From positions 1 through 14,578 of the forward strand of contig CABSBF010000040.1 of the NCBI GenBank assembly GCA_902475855.1: 14,578 bases of DNA, written 5' to 3'. Origin of the DNA: an uncultured Eubacteriales bacterium. GTDB taxonomy: Bacteria; Bacillota; Clostridia; Oscillospirales; Oscillospiraceae. Under the pieces are notes generated by a model, which was not told the DNA's origin, searched no databases, and saw only the letters and a list, made by a program, of their open reading frames with translations. Each line of letters begins with the position of its first letter. Within the stretch, counting starts at the first letter, position 1. Below, one piece after another: positions 8,817 through 14,144 of the stretch. The position numbers were made by a program, and so were the translations under genes.

Positions 8817-8892
8817 GGTACGCCCGACTGGATTCGAACCAGCGGCCTTTAGAGTCGGAGTCTAACGCTCTATCCATCTGAGCTACGGGCGC
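8816..8892 (-). tRNA. tRNA-Arg (anticodon CCG), intact
   Basis: Complete cloverleaf on the minus strand with encoded CCA. The acceptor stem GCGCCCG pairs with CGGGCGT (one G-T end pair). The D stem is GCTC/GAGC, the anticodon stem TTAGA/TCTAA with loop CTCCGAC giving anticodon CCG, and the T stem GCTGG/CCAGT with loop TTCGAAT. It should read CGG codons. No good promoter lies directly upstream. The nearest is the strong one at 9094-9122, beyond a truncated copy of the same tRNA. Its first 39 nt differ from that copy at three positions, so the two are not a recent exact duplication. Confidence 0.95.
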
Positions 8893-9022
8893 GTATTGGG
8901 TTGTGGGTTTCTGCGATAGTCGTCAAATAGTAGTCAACGACCACGCATTTTTTCTCTGCCGTTCCCGCAAACACAGGTGCGGCAAGGCTTTGCGCCATAT
9001 CTCAAGAGGAGACGCCTGAAAC
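8893..9022. other. 130-bp spacer between tRNA-Arg and its truncated copy, att-like
   Basis: Non-coding segment between the two tRNA copies. It contains two adjacent imperfect 11-bp direct repeats (TAGTCGTCAAA at 8917-8927 and TAGTAGTCAAC at 8928-8938, 9 of 11 identical). Short tandem repeats of this size resemble integrase arm-type binding sites, but that is only a resemblance. No convincing promoter or gene is seen on either strand. Confidence 0.4.
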
Positions 9023-9061
9023 GTCGGAGTCTGACGCTCTATCCAACTGAGCTACGGGCAC
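9023..9061 (-). pseudogene. Truncated tRNA-Arg(CCG), 5' 39 nt only
   Basis: Minus strand: acceptor 5' strand GTGCCCG, D arm GCTC/GAGC, anticodon-stem 5' strand TCAGA and loop CTCCGAC, after which homology to tRNA stops abruptly. It matches the intact neighbour at 36 of 39 positions. The 3' half (anticodon-stem 3' strand, T arm, acceptor 3' strand, CCA) is missing, so it cannot fold into a tRNA. The break exactly at the end of the anticodon loop is typical of tyrosine-recombinase integration into a tRNA gene, with the 5' half left as a scar. Confidence 0.85.
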
Positions 9062-9093
9062 ATATTTGGTTGCAGAGCTTTCTTCAAGATGTT

Positions 9094-9122
9094 AGTATAC
9101 CAAGTTTTACTGGAACTGTAAA
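9094..9122 (-). promoter_or_regulatory. Strong promoter of the original tRNA-Arg gene
   Basis: Minus strand: TTTACA (9117-9122), a 17-bp spacer and TATACT (9094-9099), each 5 of 6 matches to consensus. Start is expected about 26 nt before the truncated tRNA. Since no other promoter is seen, it probably transcribes through the fragment to the intact tRNA at 8892. Confidence 0.75.
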
Positions 9123-9154
9123 GAAAAAAAATTCGGCAAAGTTCGTTAAAAAGT

Positions 9155-9183
9155 TTGACAACTTTCTTCCGCTCCCGTATAAT
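9155..9183 (+). promoter_or_regulatory. Consensus housekeeping promoter of rex with overlapping inverted repeat
   Basis: Perfect TTGACA (9155-9160), 17-bp spacer, perfect TATAAT (9178-9183), about 30 nt before the rex ATG. The -35 box sits in an inverted repeat AAAGTT-TGAC-AACTTT (9150-9165). A Rex-like pair TCGTTAA (9143-9149) and TTGACAA (9155-9161) is also present but with a 5-nt instead of the usual 4-nt gap. Either could be an autoregulatory operator. Confidence 0.85.
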
Positions 9184-9213
9184 CAGACTAACCTGAACAA
9201 AGGACTTGACCGC

Positions 9214-9873
9214 ATGAAAAAGAGAAAGATTTCCGACGCCGTCATCCGGCGTCTTCCGCGCTATTACCGTTATCTCGACGAGCTGCACTCCAAGGGCATC
9301 GTGCGTATCTCCTCGAGCCTTCTCGGCGAGCGCATGGACATCACGGCCTCTCAGATTCGTCAGGATCTAAGCTGCTTTGGCGAATTCGGCCAGCAGGGCT
9401 ACGGCTACAACATCCTCGAGCTGCGCACGGAGATCGGCCACATCCTCGGTGTGGACGAGGGACATCGGCTTGTCGTGGTCGGCGCGGGCCATCTGGGTCA
9501 TGCGCTGCTGCGCAACTTCGACTTTGCGCAGGCCGGTTTTCTGCTCGACACGGCCTTTGATATCTCTCCCGCGCTGATCGGCACGCGCGTCAACAATGTC
9601 CTCATCCGCCCGCTCGACGAGATGGAGGACTATTTCGCCGCCTGCCATCCGGATGTGGCGGTGCTGACCGTGCCGAAGACCATTGCGCAGGACGTGGCCG
9701 AGCAGCTCATCGGGCTCGGCGTGCGCGGCATCTGGAATTTTACCAACACCGAACTGAACGTCGGCAGCGATGTGTTCACCGAAAATGTCCACTTTGCCGA
9801 CAGCCTTCTCACGCTGAGCTATCGCATTTCCAAGACCTCGGCCGAGGCGGGAACGGAGGAGAATGAAGCATGA
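9214..9873 (+). CDS. rex: Redox-sensing transcriptional repressor Rex
   Basis: DNA-binding sensor of the NADH/NAD+ ratio. In Firmicutes, Rex represses fermentation and reductant-disposal genes and leaves DNA when NADH binds. The 219-aa product (family usually about 210-215) has an N-terminal winged helix (1-80, including ASQIRQDLSCFGEFGQQGYGY) and a Rossmann NAD(H) domain with G90-x-G92-xx-G95 in VVGAGHLGHALL. It ends in the swapped C-terminal helix region (DVFTENVHFADSLLTLSYR). The start at 9214 is chosen because AAAGGA lies about 10 nt upstream and the consensus promoter sits just before it. A longer frame from 8977 would read through the tRNA fragment. The stop overlaps the next start (ATGA), so the S-layer-homology gene is probably translated from the same message. 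Confidence 0.95.
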   Translation: MKKRKISDAVIRRLPRYYRYLDELHSKGIVRISSSLLGERMDITASQIRQDLSCFGEFGQQGYGYNILELRTEIGHILGVDEGHRLVVVGAGHLGHALLRNFDFAQAGFLLDTAFDISPALIGTRVNNVLIRPLDEMEDYFAACHPDVAVLTVPKTIAQDVAEQLIGLGVRGIWNFTNTELNVGSDVFTENVHFADSLLTLSYRISKTSAEAGTEENEA

Positions 9874-10982
9874 AAAAAACAGCGCTTCTCGCGTCCATCC
9901 TTGCCCTGGCGGTCCTTGCGACCCTTGCTTTTGCCGCACCGGGCGACGGAAGCGACCCGCTCATCTCGCTGAAGTATCTGCAAAGCACCTTCCGAAACAA
10001 GGTCGATGCGTCTGTTGACGGCAAACTGGATGAATCTGACAAGGCCGCCTACGCGCAGGCGGAATCCGCGCTGCGCGCGACGATCGCCGCCGCCGAGGCG
10101 GGTGCCGGCGGCAATGTCGCCGAAGCCTTTACGGAAAAGCGGCTCAAGCAGGGCGATATTCTCTCGGGTGCGACGGGATTGCAGGTCATCGTGCTCGCGG
10201 GTGATGTGAGCGTTCAATTTTCCTCCGGCGCGCTCGTCGATGTGACGAGCGGGAGCGAGGTGCAAAGCGGCACGACGCTCGCGGCAAACCACCGCTATCT
10301 CGTGGCCGAGGACGCGAGCGCGCAGTTCACCGCCATAGGCAAGACCGCCGTTGTAACCTACTGCGGCCCCTATGCGCTCACCGCATCCTCCACGGCCGAC
10401 TATCCCGCGATGGCCGCTTCGCTCAAGACGCTGGGCCTCTTCCGCGGCTCGGATACCGCCTACGGCGAGGGCTTCGACCTTGAAAAAGCGCCGACGCGCA
10501 TGGAGGCGCTCATCATGCTCATCCGTATGCTCGGCGAGGAAAAGGAAGCCCTCTCCTGCACGGCGCCCTTCCCCTTTACCGACGTTCCCGACTGGGCGGA
10601 ATGTTACGCGGTCTATGGGTATCAGAAGGGCTACACCAACGGCGTCGACGCGACGACCTTCGGCGCGGCGATGAGCGCCTCCGCGGAGATGTACACGGAA
10701 TTTCTCCTGCGCGCGCTGCATTACAGCTCCACCGCGCAGTCCGACATTTCGACCTCGCCCGAGCGGGCGCAGGCCGCCGGCGTTCTGACCGCCGGCGAGG
10801 TGAGCGCTCTGCGCGCCGCGGCTTTCCTGCGCGCGGACGTTGTCTACCTTTCCTACTATGCGCTGGAAACGAACATCAGCGGCGGCACGGCGCTGAGCGA
10901 CGCGCTTGTCTCGCGCGGCGTTTTCACGGCGGATGCCTATCGCTTCTCCCGCACGATGGTTACATCTGCGCGTATCCGCTGA
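9870..10982 (+). CDS. Secreted S-layer-homology (SLH) domain protein
   Basis: Exported protein of 370 aa, probably cell-wall-associated. The signal peptide is clear: MKKT, a hydrophobic core (ALLASILALAVLATLAF), and cleavage likely after AFA at residue 22. A helical segment (30-80) and a beta-rich segment (95-170, with the run VDVTSGSEVQSGTTLAANH) precede SLH-like repeats at about 183-222 (LKTLGLFRGSD...TRMEALIMLIRMLG) and 236-287 (FTDVPDWAECYAVYGYQKGYTNG). A weaker third repeat may lie at 300-360. SLH domains bind secondary cell-wall polymers. The ATG overlaps the rex stop by 4 nt, so the gene is translationally coupled to rex, an unusual partner for a surface protein. No specific ligand or enzyme activity can be named. 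Confidence 0.88.
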   Translation: MKKTALLASILALAVLATLAFAAPGDGSDPLISLKYLQSTFRNKVDASVDGKLDESDKAAYAQAESALRATIAAAEAGAGGNVAEAFTEKRLKQGDILSGATGLQVIVLAGDVSVQFSSGALVDVTSGSEVQSGTTLAANHRYLVAEDASAQFTAIGKTAVVTYCGPYALTASSTADYPAMAASLKTLGLFRGSDTAYGEGFDLEKAPTRMEALIMLIRMLGEEKEALSCTAPFPFTDVPDWAECYAVYGYQKGYTNGVDATTFGAAMSASAEMYTEFLLRALHYSSTAQSDISTSPERAQAAGVLTAGEVSALRAAAFLRADVVYLSYYALETNISGGTALSDALVSRGVFTADAYRFSRTMVTSARIR

Positions 10983-11010
10983 CACGTTTTTTTCTCCCCG
11001 CCATACTATG

Positions 11011-11041
11011 GGTTGAGATCGCCAAGCGGGCGGTCCCAATC
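11011..11041 (+). promoter_or_regulatory. Leader hairpin before the Cys-rich small gene
   Basis: Inverted repeat with 13-bp arms (11011-11023 and 11029-11041), one mismatch, two wobble pairs and a 5-nt loop. It is not followed by a T-run, so it is not a normal terminator. It ends 19 nt before the ATG at 11061, just ahead of the ribosome binding site (GGGGG at 11049-11053). It may control translation or stabilise the message. Confidence 0.5.
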
Positions 11042-11060
11042 TTCATAGGGGGTTCGTTTT

Positions 11061-11222
11061 ATGTGCAATAACAACGGTTGCTTCGGCGGCGGCTGCTGCC
11101 TGTGGATCTTGATTCTCATCATCCTGATCTTCGCTTGCGGCGGCTGCGGCGGTGGCTGCGGCTGCAACAATGGCTGCGGCAGCGGCAACGGCTGTGGCTG
11201 CAACAACGGCTGCGGCTGCTGA
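11061..11222 (+). CDS. Small Cys/Gly-rich membrane-anchored protein (53 aa)
   Basis: Short gene of 53 codons with a purine-rich ribosome binding site (AGGGGG) about 8 nt before ATG. The product starts MCNNNGCFGGGCC, has one hydrophobic helix (LWILILIILIF, residues 14-24), then a tail built of Cys and Gly with Asn (CGGCGGGCGCNNGCG and a near repeat). There are 13 Cys in 53 residues. The tail contains two copies of GCGCNNGCG, so it grew by internal repetition. Small Cys/Gly-rich proteins of this sort occur in sporulating Firmicutes and are sometimes labelled high-cysteine or spore-associated. A spore-coat, metal-binding or modified-peptide role is possible but unproven. It lies downstream of the SLH gene and is closed by a strong terminator. 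The ordered pattern, RBS and terminator favour a real gene. Confidence 0.75.
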   Translation: MCNNNGCFGGGCCLWILILIILIFACGGCGGGCGCNNGCGSGNGCGCNNGCGC

Positions 11223-11240
11223 ACGTCTGCATAAATAAGA

Positions 11241-11271
11241 AAGAGGACTGCGAAAGCAGTCCTCTTTTTTT
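11241..11271 (+). terminator. Strong bidirectional rho-independent terminator
   Basis: Perfect 11-bp stem AAGAGGACTGC / GCAGTCCTCTT with GAAA tetraloop (11241-11266), then more T residues on the plus strand. On the minus strand the hairpin is followed by TTTCTTATTT, so it also ends mntP. It lies exactly between the convergent Cys-rich gene and mntP. Confidence 0.92.
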
Positions 11272-11840
11272 CAAAACGCGAGCACGCCAAGGTGCTCGAG
11301 TAGGATCTTCAGCCCGATCAGGATGAGAATGACACCGCCGGTCAGCTCAGCGCGGCTTTTATAGCGCGTGCCGAACACATTGCCGACATACACGCCCGCA
11401 AGCGAGAGCACGAAGGTCGTGCAGCCGATGATCGTAACGGCGGGGACGATCTTCACCTGTAAGAAGGCGAAGGTCACGCCGACAACCAGCGCATCGATGC
11501 TCGTGGCGACAGAAAGGAGGAAGAGCTCCTTGAAGTTCACACCCGTGAACGCCTTTTCCTCCTCCGTCTCTTCGCGGCTCTCGCGGATCATGTTGCAGCC
11601 GATGAACGCCAGCAGAAGAAAGGCGATCCAGTGGTCAAAGTGCTCGATGCTGCCGGCAAAGCGGCTGCCGAGAAAATATCCGAGCAGCGGCATGAGGGCC
11701 TGAAAGCCACCAAAGAAGAGGCCGATATAAAGTGTATACTTTTTGTCGACCCGCTGTATGGAAAGCCCCTTGCAGACCGACACGGCAAAGGCATCCATCG
11801 AAAGCCCGATGCCGATGAGAAACAGTTCGAAAAACGACAT
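11271..11840 (-). CDS. mntP: Manganese efflux pump MntP
   Basis: Inner-membrane Mn2+ exporter of the MntP (YebN, DUF204) family that protects against manganese excess. The 189-aa length is typical. Six hydrophobic segments are visible (about 2-22, 37-57, 68-86, 106-128, 132-153, 168-187). The two family repeats each carry an intramembrane acidic motif: GLSMDAFAVS (D16) and TSIDALVVG (D115), thought to form the ion path. A charged loop (88-100, rich in Glu) lies between the halves. A good RBS, GGAGGAATGATCT, precedes the ATG. A hairpin plus T6 lies in the leader. The gene is divergent from the CARF nuclease and convergent with the Cys-rich gene. Confidence 0.95.
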   Translation of the reverse strand: MSFFELFLIGIGLSMDAFAVSVCKGLSIQRVDKKYTLYIGLFFGGFQALMPLLGYFLGSRFAGSIEHFDHWIAFLLLAFIGCNMIRESREETEEEKAFTGVNFKELFLLSVATSIDALVVGVTFAFLQVKIVPAVTIIGCTTFVLSLAGVYVGNVFGTRYKSRAELTGGVILILIGLKILLEHLGVLAF

Positions 11841-11860
11841 AGATCATTCCTCCAAACAGG

Positions 11861-11886
11861 AAAAAACAGGCGCGCCGCCGCGCCTG
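11861..11886 (-). terminator. Terminator-like hairpin in the mntP leader (possible attenuator)
   Basis: Minus strand: perfect 8-bp GC stem CAGGCGCG / CGCGCCTG with a 4-nt loop (11867-11886), followed by TTTTTT. It sits between the mntP promoter candidate and the mntP RBS, about 20 nt before the start codon. It would stop transcription unless overridden, as in an attenuator. The conserved loops of the yybP-ykoY manganese riboswitch are not recognisable here. Confidence 0.65.
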
Positions 11887-11904
11887 AGCATGAAAAGCGG
11901 ACAT

Positions 11905-11933
11905 AATTTATCACATTCTGTCGCTGCCGTCAA
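11905..11933 (-). promoter_or_regulatory. Candidate mntP promoter
   Basis: Minus strand: TTGACG (-35, 11928-11933), 17-bp spacer, TAAATT (-10, 11905-11910). Start would be near 11898, leaving a leader of about 58 nt that contains the terminator-like hairpin. Matches are 5 of 6 and 4 of 6. Confidence 0.5.
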
Positions 11934-11989
11934 GCGCGGCTTCCTGCCGCTGCACACCGATTTTTTCAACAAGCCGGGCGGGTTGGCTA

Positions 11990-12018
11990 TTGTGCTTTGG
12001 CGAAAAACACCGTATACT
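11990..12018 (+). promoter_or_regulatory. Candidate promoter of the CARF nuclease gene
   Basis: Plus strand: TTGTGC (-35, 11990-11995), 17-bp spacer, TATACT (-10, 12013-12018), about 30 nt before the ATG. The -10 lies within an inverted repeat CACC, 7 nt, GGTG (12008-12022), which may be an operator. The -35 is weak. Confidence 0.45.
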
Positions 12019-12047
12019 GGTGAAAAACAAAGGAAGGCGGACAGAGC

Positions 12048-13229
12048 ATGAATACTTTGATCGAATTATACGACGAGCGCGCCATTGAAAACATTCTGGC
12101 GGCGGATATGTTCCGCCCGCAGCGCATCGTCTACCTCTGTCCCGGTGAGATCGTGCGGGACCGCACGCGGCAGGAGAAGATGGCCGCCTTTTTCCGGCGG
12201 CGGGGTTGGGAGCCGGAACTTGTTTTTCTGGAGGCAAGCTTGTTCAAGGCCGACCGTATTCTGCGCCAGCTCTTCACCGTCGGCGAAAAATACCCGGACT
12301 GTGCCGTTGACGTGACTGGCGGCAGCGATGCCGCGCTCTTCGCGGCGGGGATGTTCACCGCGCAGAAAGGCGTGCCTGCCTTTACCTATTCCCGAAAAAA
12401 GAACCGGTTTTACGACATTTCCGGTGCGCCCTTTGCGGACGATCTGCGCTGCGACCTTCTGTATTCCATCGAGGACTTTTTCCTCATGGCGGGCGGAACG
12501 CTCCTGCCCGGGCGGGTGGACAATGAGATATTGTCCCGCTATCTTTCGGATTTTGACCCGTTTTTCGACTGCTTCCTGCGCTTTCGGCGGGAATGGCCGA
12601 ACATCATTTCCTATATTCAGCGGGTGTCGCCCTCGGAATACGGGCAGATCCCGCCTCTCAGCATTGCGGGCGGCTACACCGTGAAAGGCGAGCACGGGAC
12701 GCGCAACACCGCCAGCGAAGAAGCGCTCTATGCGCTCGAACGCCTTGATTTTATCCGCGATCTTGCGATCGTGCCCGGCGAGCGGGTGTCCTTCCGCTTC
12801 CGCGACCTCAACACCAGAGCATGGCTGCGGGATGTAGGGAGCGTTCTGGAACTTTACACCTACAAGGCCTGTCTCGACTCCGGCATCTTCCACGATGTCA
12901 TCAGCAGCGCCGTGGTGCGCTGGGACGATGTGCTGGGCCACAGCAGCGTTTCCAACGAGATCGACGTGATGGCGGCGCGCGGTGTGATCCCGCTCTTTCT
13001 CAGCTGCAAGGCCTGCGACATCCGCACCGAGGCGCTCAACGAGCTTGCCATCCTGCGCGACCGCTTCGGCGGCAAGGGCGCCAAGGCGGTCATCGTCACG
13101 ACCGAGCCCTGCCACGCAGCCGCCCGACACCGCGCCGCGCAGCTGGGCATTGCGGTCATCGACCTGGAAGAACTCAAAACGGGCCAGCTCGTGCACCGGC
13201 TGAAGGTGATCATGAAAGCGGAAGAATAG
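12048..13229 (+). CDS. Card1/Can2-like CARF-domain nuclease (DUF1887 family)
   Basis: Protein of 393 aa with the DUF1887 layout. An N-terminal CARF-type Rossmann domain (about 1-150) carries the ligand-site motif VDVTGGSDAALFAAG (87-101). A linker and winged-helix-like middle follow (about 155-255), then a C-terminal PD-(D/E)xK-type nuclease (about 260-393) with G264-xxx-E268, NEIDV (E304, D306) and LSCK (K321). Characterised members (Card1, Can2) are activated by cyclic tetra-adenylate from type III CRISPR complexes and cut DNA and/or RNA. Here no cas gene or repeat array lies in view, so it is solitary. The residue two before the active-site lysine is Ser rather than Glu; I cannot tell whether this is usual in the family. 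Divergent from mntP with 207 bp between. Family assignment is from motifs and architecture; signal and target are inference. Confidence 0.85.
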   Translation: MNTLIELYDERAIENILAADMFRPQRIVYLCPGEIVRDRTRQEKMAAFFRRRGWEPELVFLEASLFKADRILRQLFTVGEKYPDCAVDVTGGSDAALFAAGMFTAQKGVPAFTYSRKKNRFYDISGAPFADDLRCDLLYSIEDFFLMAGGTLLPGRVDNEILSRYLSDFDPFFDCFLRFRREWPNIISYIQRVSPSEYGQIPPLSIAGGYTVKGEHGTRNTASEEALYALERLDFIRDLAIVPGERVSFRFRDLNTRAWLRDVGSVLELYTYKACLDSGIFHDVISSAVVRWDDVLGHSSVSNEIDVMAARGVIPLFLSCKACDIRTEALNELAILRDRFGGKGAKAVIVTTEPCHAAARHRAAQLGIAVIDLEELKTGQLVHRLKVIMKAEE

Positions 13230-13282
13230 CCTGACGGCTTGAAAATTTGGGAGCAAAGCTTAACTGATCATACTAAATTATT

Positions 13283-13314
13283 GCGAACTGGTATTTGCAA
13301 CAATACCAGTTCGC
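13283..13314 (+). repeat. Perfect 13-bp inverted repeat in the ECF S-component promoter (likely operator)
   Basis: Arms GCGAACTGGTATT (13283-13295) and AATACCAGTTCGC (13302-13314) are perfectly complementary around a 6-nt centre. No T-run follows on either strand, so it is not a terminator. It covers the -35 box and spacer of the promoter at 13295-13323, as expected for a repressor site. Confidence 0.75.
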
Positions 13315-13323
13315 TGCTATGAT
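13295..13323 (+). promoter_or_regulatory. Promoter of the ECF transporter S-component gene
   Basis: TTGCAA (-35, 13295-13300), 17-bp spacer, TATGAT (-10, 13318-13323). The start would be near 13330, about 17 nt before the ATG, leaving just the RBS in the leader. It is interlocked with the 13-bp inverted repeat. Confidence 0.65.
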
Positions 13324-13346
13324 GGGGGCATCATTAGGAGGAGGAA

Positions 13347-13910
13347 ATGTTTCCCATGAACCAGAAAAGCGTCAACAAGCTGACCGCACTCGGTATGATG
13401 TGCGCCCTCGTCTTCGTCAGCAACTATCTTCGCATCACCATGCCCATCGCCATCGGCGGGCGAACCTCTTTTACGCTGGCCAACATTATGTGCTGCCTTT
13501 CCGGATTGATGCTCGGTCCCATCGGCGGTCTTGCGTCCGCGCTCGGCTCTGCGCTCTATGACCTGACCAACCCCGCTTATGCGGCGGAGTGCTGGATCAC
13601 CTTTATCACCAAGGGCATCATGGGCATGGTGGCAGGCTTTGCCATGAAAGATCGCGCAACGCCAAAATACGGCCGCTGCACGGCTGCCGCCGCGTTGGGC
13701 TGCCTTGCCTATTATATCCTTTACTTTTTCAAGTCCTTTGCCTATGATGGACTGCTGATCGGCGGTCTTCCCGCCGCCACTGCGGCCGCGGCGCTGGTTC
13801 TGAAGATCCCGGCCTCTATTTTTAACGGCACGGTCGCTATCGTTCTTGCGCCGCCCCTGTGCCTTGCGCTGCGCAAGGCTTTGCAGCAGGCCAACATCCG
13901 CCTGCCGTAA
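13347..13910 (+). CDS. ECF transporter S component (substrate-binding membrane subunit)
   Basis: Integral membrane protein of 187 aa that captures a vitamin or related micronutrient and works with the shared ECF energy module (EcfA, EcfA', EcfT), which is not in this window. About six hydrophobic segments are visible. The hallmark region is FTLANIMCCLSGLMLGPIGG, followed by LASALGSALYDLTNP and the loop ITFITKGIMGMVAG, as in riboflavin-type/ECF S-component families. I cannot assign the substrate. The start at 13347 follows AGGAGGAGG at 5-nt spacing; an in-frame ATG at 13356 is less well spaced. The gene stands alone between a regulated promoter and a terminator, the usual layout of group II S components. 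The inverted repeat in the promoter suggests repression by a substrate-sensing regulator. Confidence 0.85.
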   Translation: MFPMNQKSVNKLTALGMMCALVFVSNYLRITMPIAIGGRTSFTLANIMCCLSGLMLGPIGGLASALGSALYDLTNPAYAAECWITFITKGIMGMVAGFAMKDRATPKYGRCTAAAALGCLAYYILYFFKSFAYDGLLIGGLPAATAAAALVLKIPASIFNGTVAIVLAPPLCLALRKALQQANIRLP

Positions 13911-13957
13911 GCGCGCGAAGAGAGGCTTCTTAAAAATTGATTTCACACATGGAGCAG

Positions 13958-13998
13958 AAAGCCGGAAACTGACCGTAAGGCCAGCTTCCGGCTTTTCG
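13958..13998 (+). terminator. Rho-independent terminator after the ECF S component
   Basis: Stem AAAGCCGGAA (13958-13967) with TTCCGGCTTT (13986-13995), extended inward by CTG/CAG after one mismatch, ending in TTTT. It lies 48 nt past the stop codon. Confidence 0.85.
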
Positions 13999-14084
13999 TT
14001 CATGTACTGCCGGGGAGGACTGCTTCTCGGAGTGCGAGCACCATGGTTTTGAAGAAAAAACAGACAATGTTCCTTCGATAACGA

Positions 14085-14113
14085 TGGATTTTTATGAGCG
14101 GTTTTGCTATACT
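14085..14113 (+). promoter_or_regulatory. Candidate extended -10 promoter of rubrerythrin
   Basis: TGCTATACT (14105-14113) is an extended -10 element. The -35 (TGGATT, 14085-14090) is poor. The 9-bp word TTTTGCTAT occurs twice with an 11-bp period (14102-14110 and 14113-14121). This gives a leader of about 100 nt. The stretch 13999-14084 holds no other signal I can support. Confidence 0.5.
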
Positions 14114-14144
14114 TTTGCTATCGAGAGTAAAAACGACATTTTTG

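Larger units (their letters stand above)
1..9022. mobile_element. Putative integrated genomic island (right part)
   Basis: Inferred, not directly delimited. The segment starts with a truncated tyrosine recombinase gene and carries a restriction/defence operon whose sampled 60-base lines run about 40-58% GC, against about 65% in a sample of rex. It ends near a duplicated, partly destroyed tRNA-Arg gene, a classic integration target. The left boundary lies outside the window. The integrase itself is GC-rich (about 67% in one 60-base line), so it and the defence operon may have different origins. The exact right edge could be the intact tRNA (8816-8892) or the crossover point in the tRNA fragment (9023). 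Confidence 0.4.

Noticed and set aside
8647..8865. 72-codon plus-strand frame ending in RPTGFEPAAFRVGV
   Set aside because: That ending is the well-known false translation of the antisense strand of a tRNA; the frame runs through the terminator and tRNA-Arg.
8977..9213. N-terminal extension of Rex
   Set aside because: It would read through the tRNA fragment and the consensus promoter. The start at 9214 has an RBS and fits the family length.
9819..11039. 406-codon minus-strand frame
   Set aside because: It lies opposite rex and the SLH gene, with Arg/Gly/Ala-rich low-complexity translation. GC-rich shadow frame.
11006..11290. Gln/Pro-rich minus-strand frame
   Set aside because: Its QPQPLPLP pattern is the complement of the Cys/Gly codons of the small gene and runs across the terminator.
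11841..12047. yybP-ykoY manganese riboswitch before mntP
   Set aside because: The conserved loop sequences are not visible by eye. Only a hairpin plus T-run is seen.
12066..13256. 396-codon minus-strand frame
   Set aside because: Antisense to the CARF nuclease, which has clear family motifs. The shadow has none.
13283..13314. Terminator after the CARF nuclease
   Set aside because: The stem is perfect, but neither strand has a following T-run, and it is embedded in a promoter.
11841..13346. CRISPR array near the CARF nuclease
   Set aside because: No regularly spaced repeats in either flanking intergenic region. The only repeat is a single inverted pair.
13317..14003. 228-codon minus-strand frame
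   Set aside because: Antisense to the ECF S component and its terminator, with low-complexity charged sequence.
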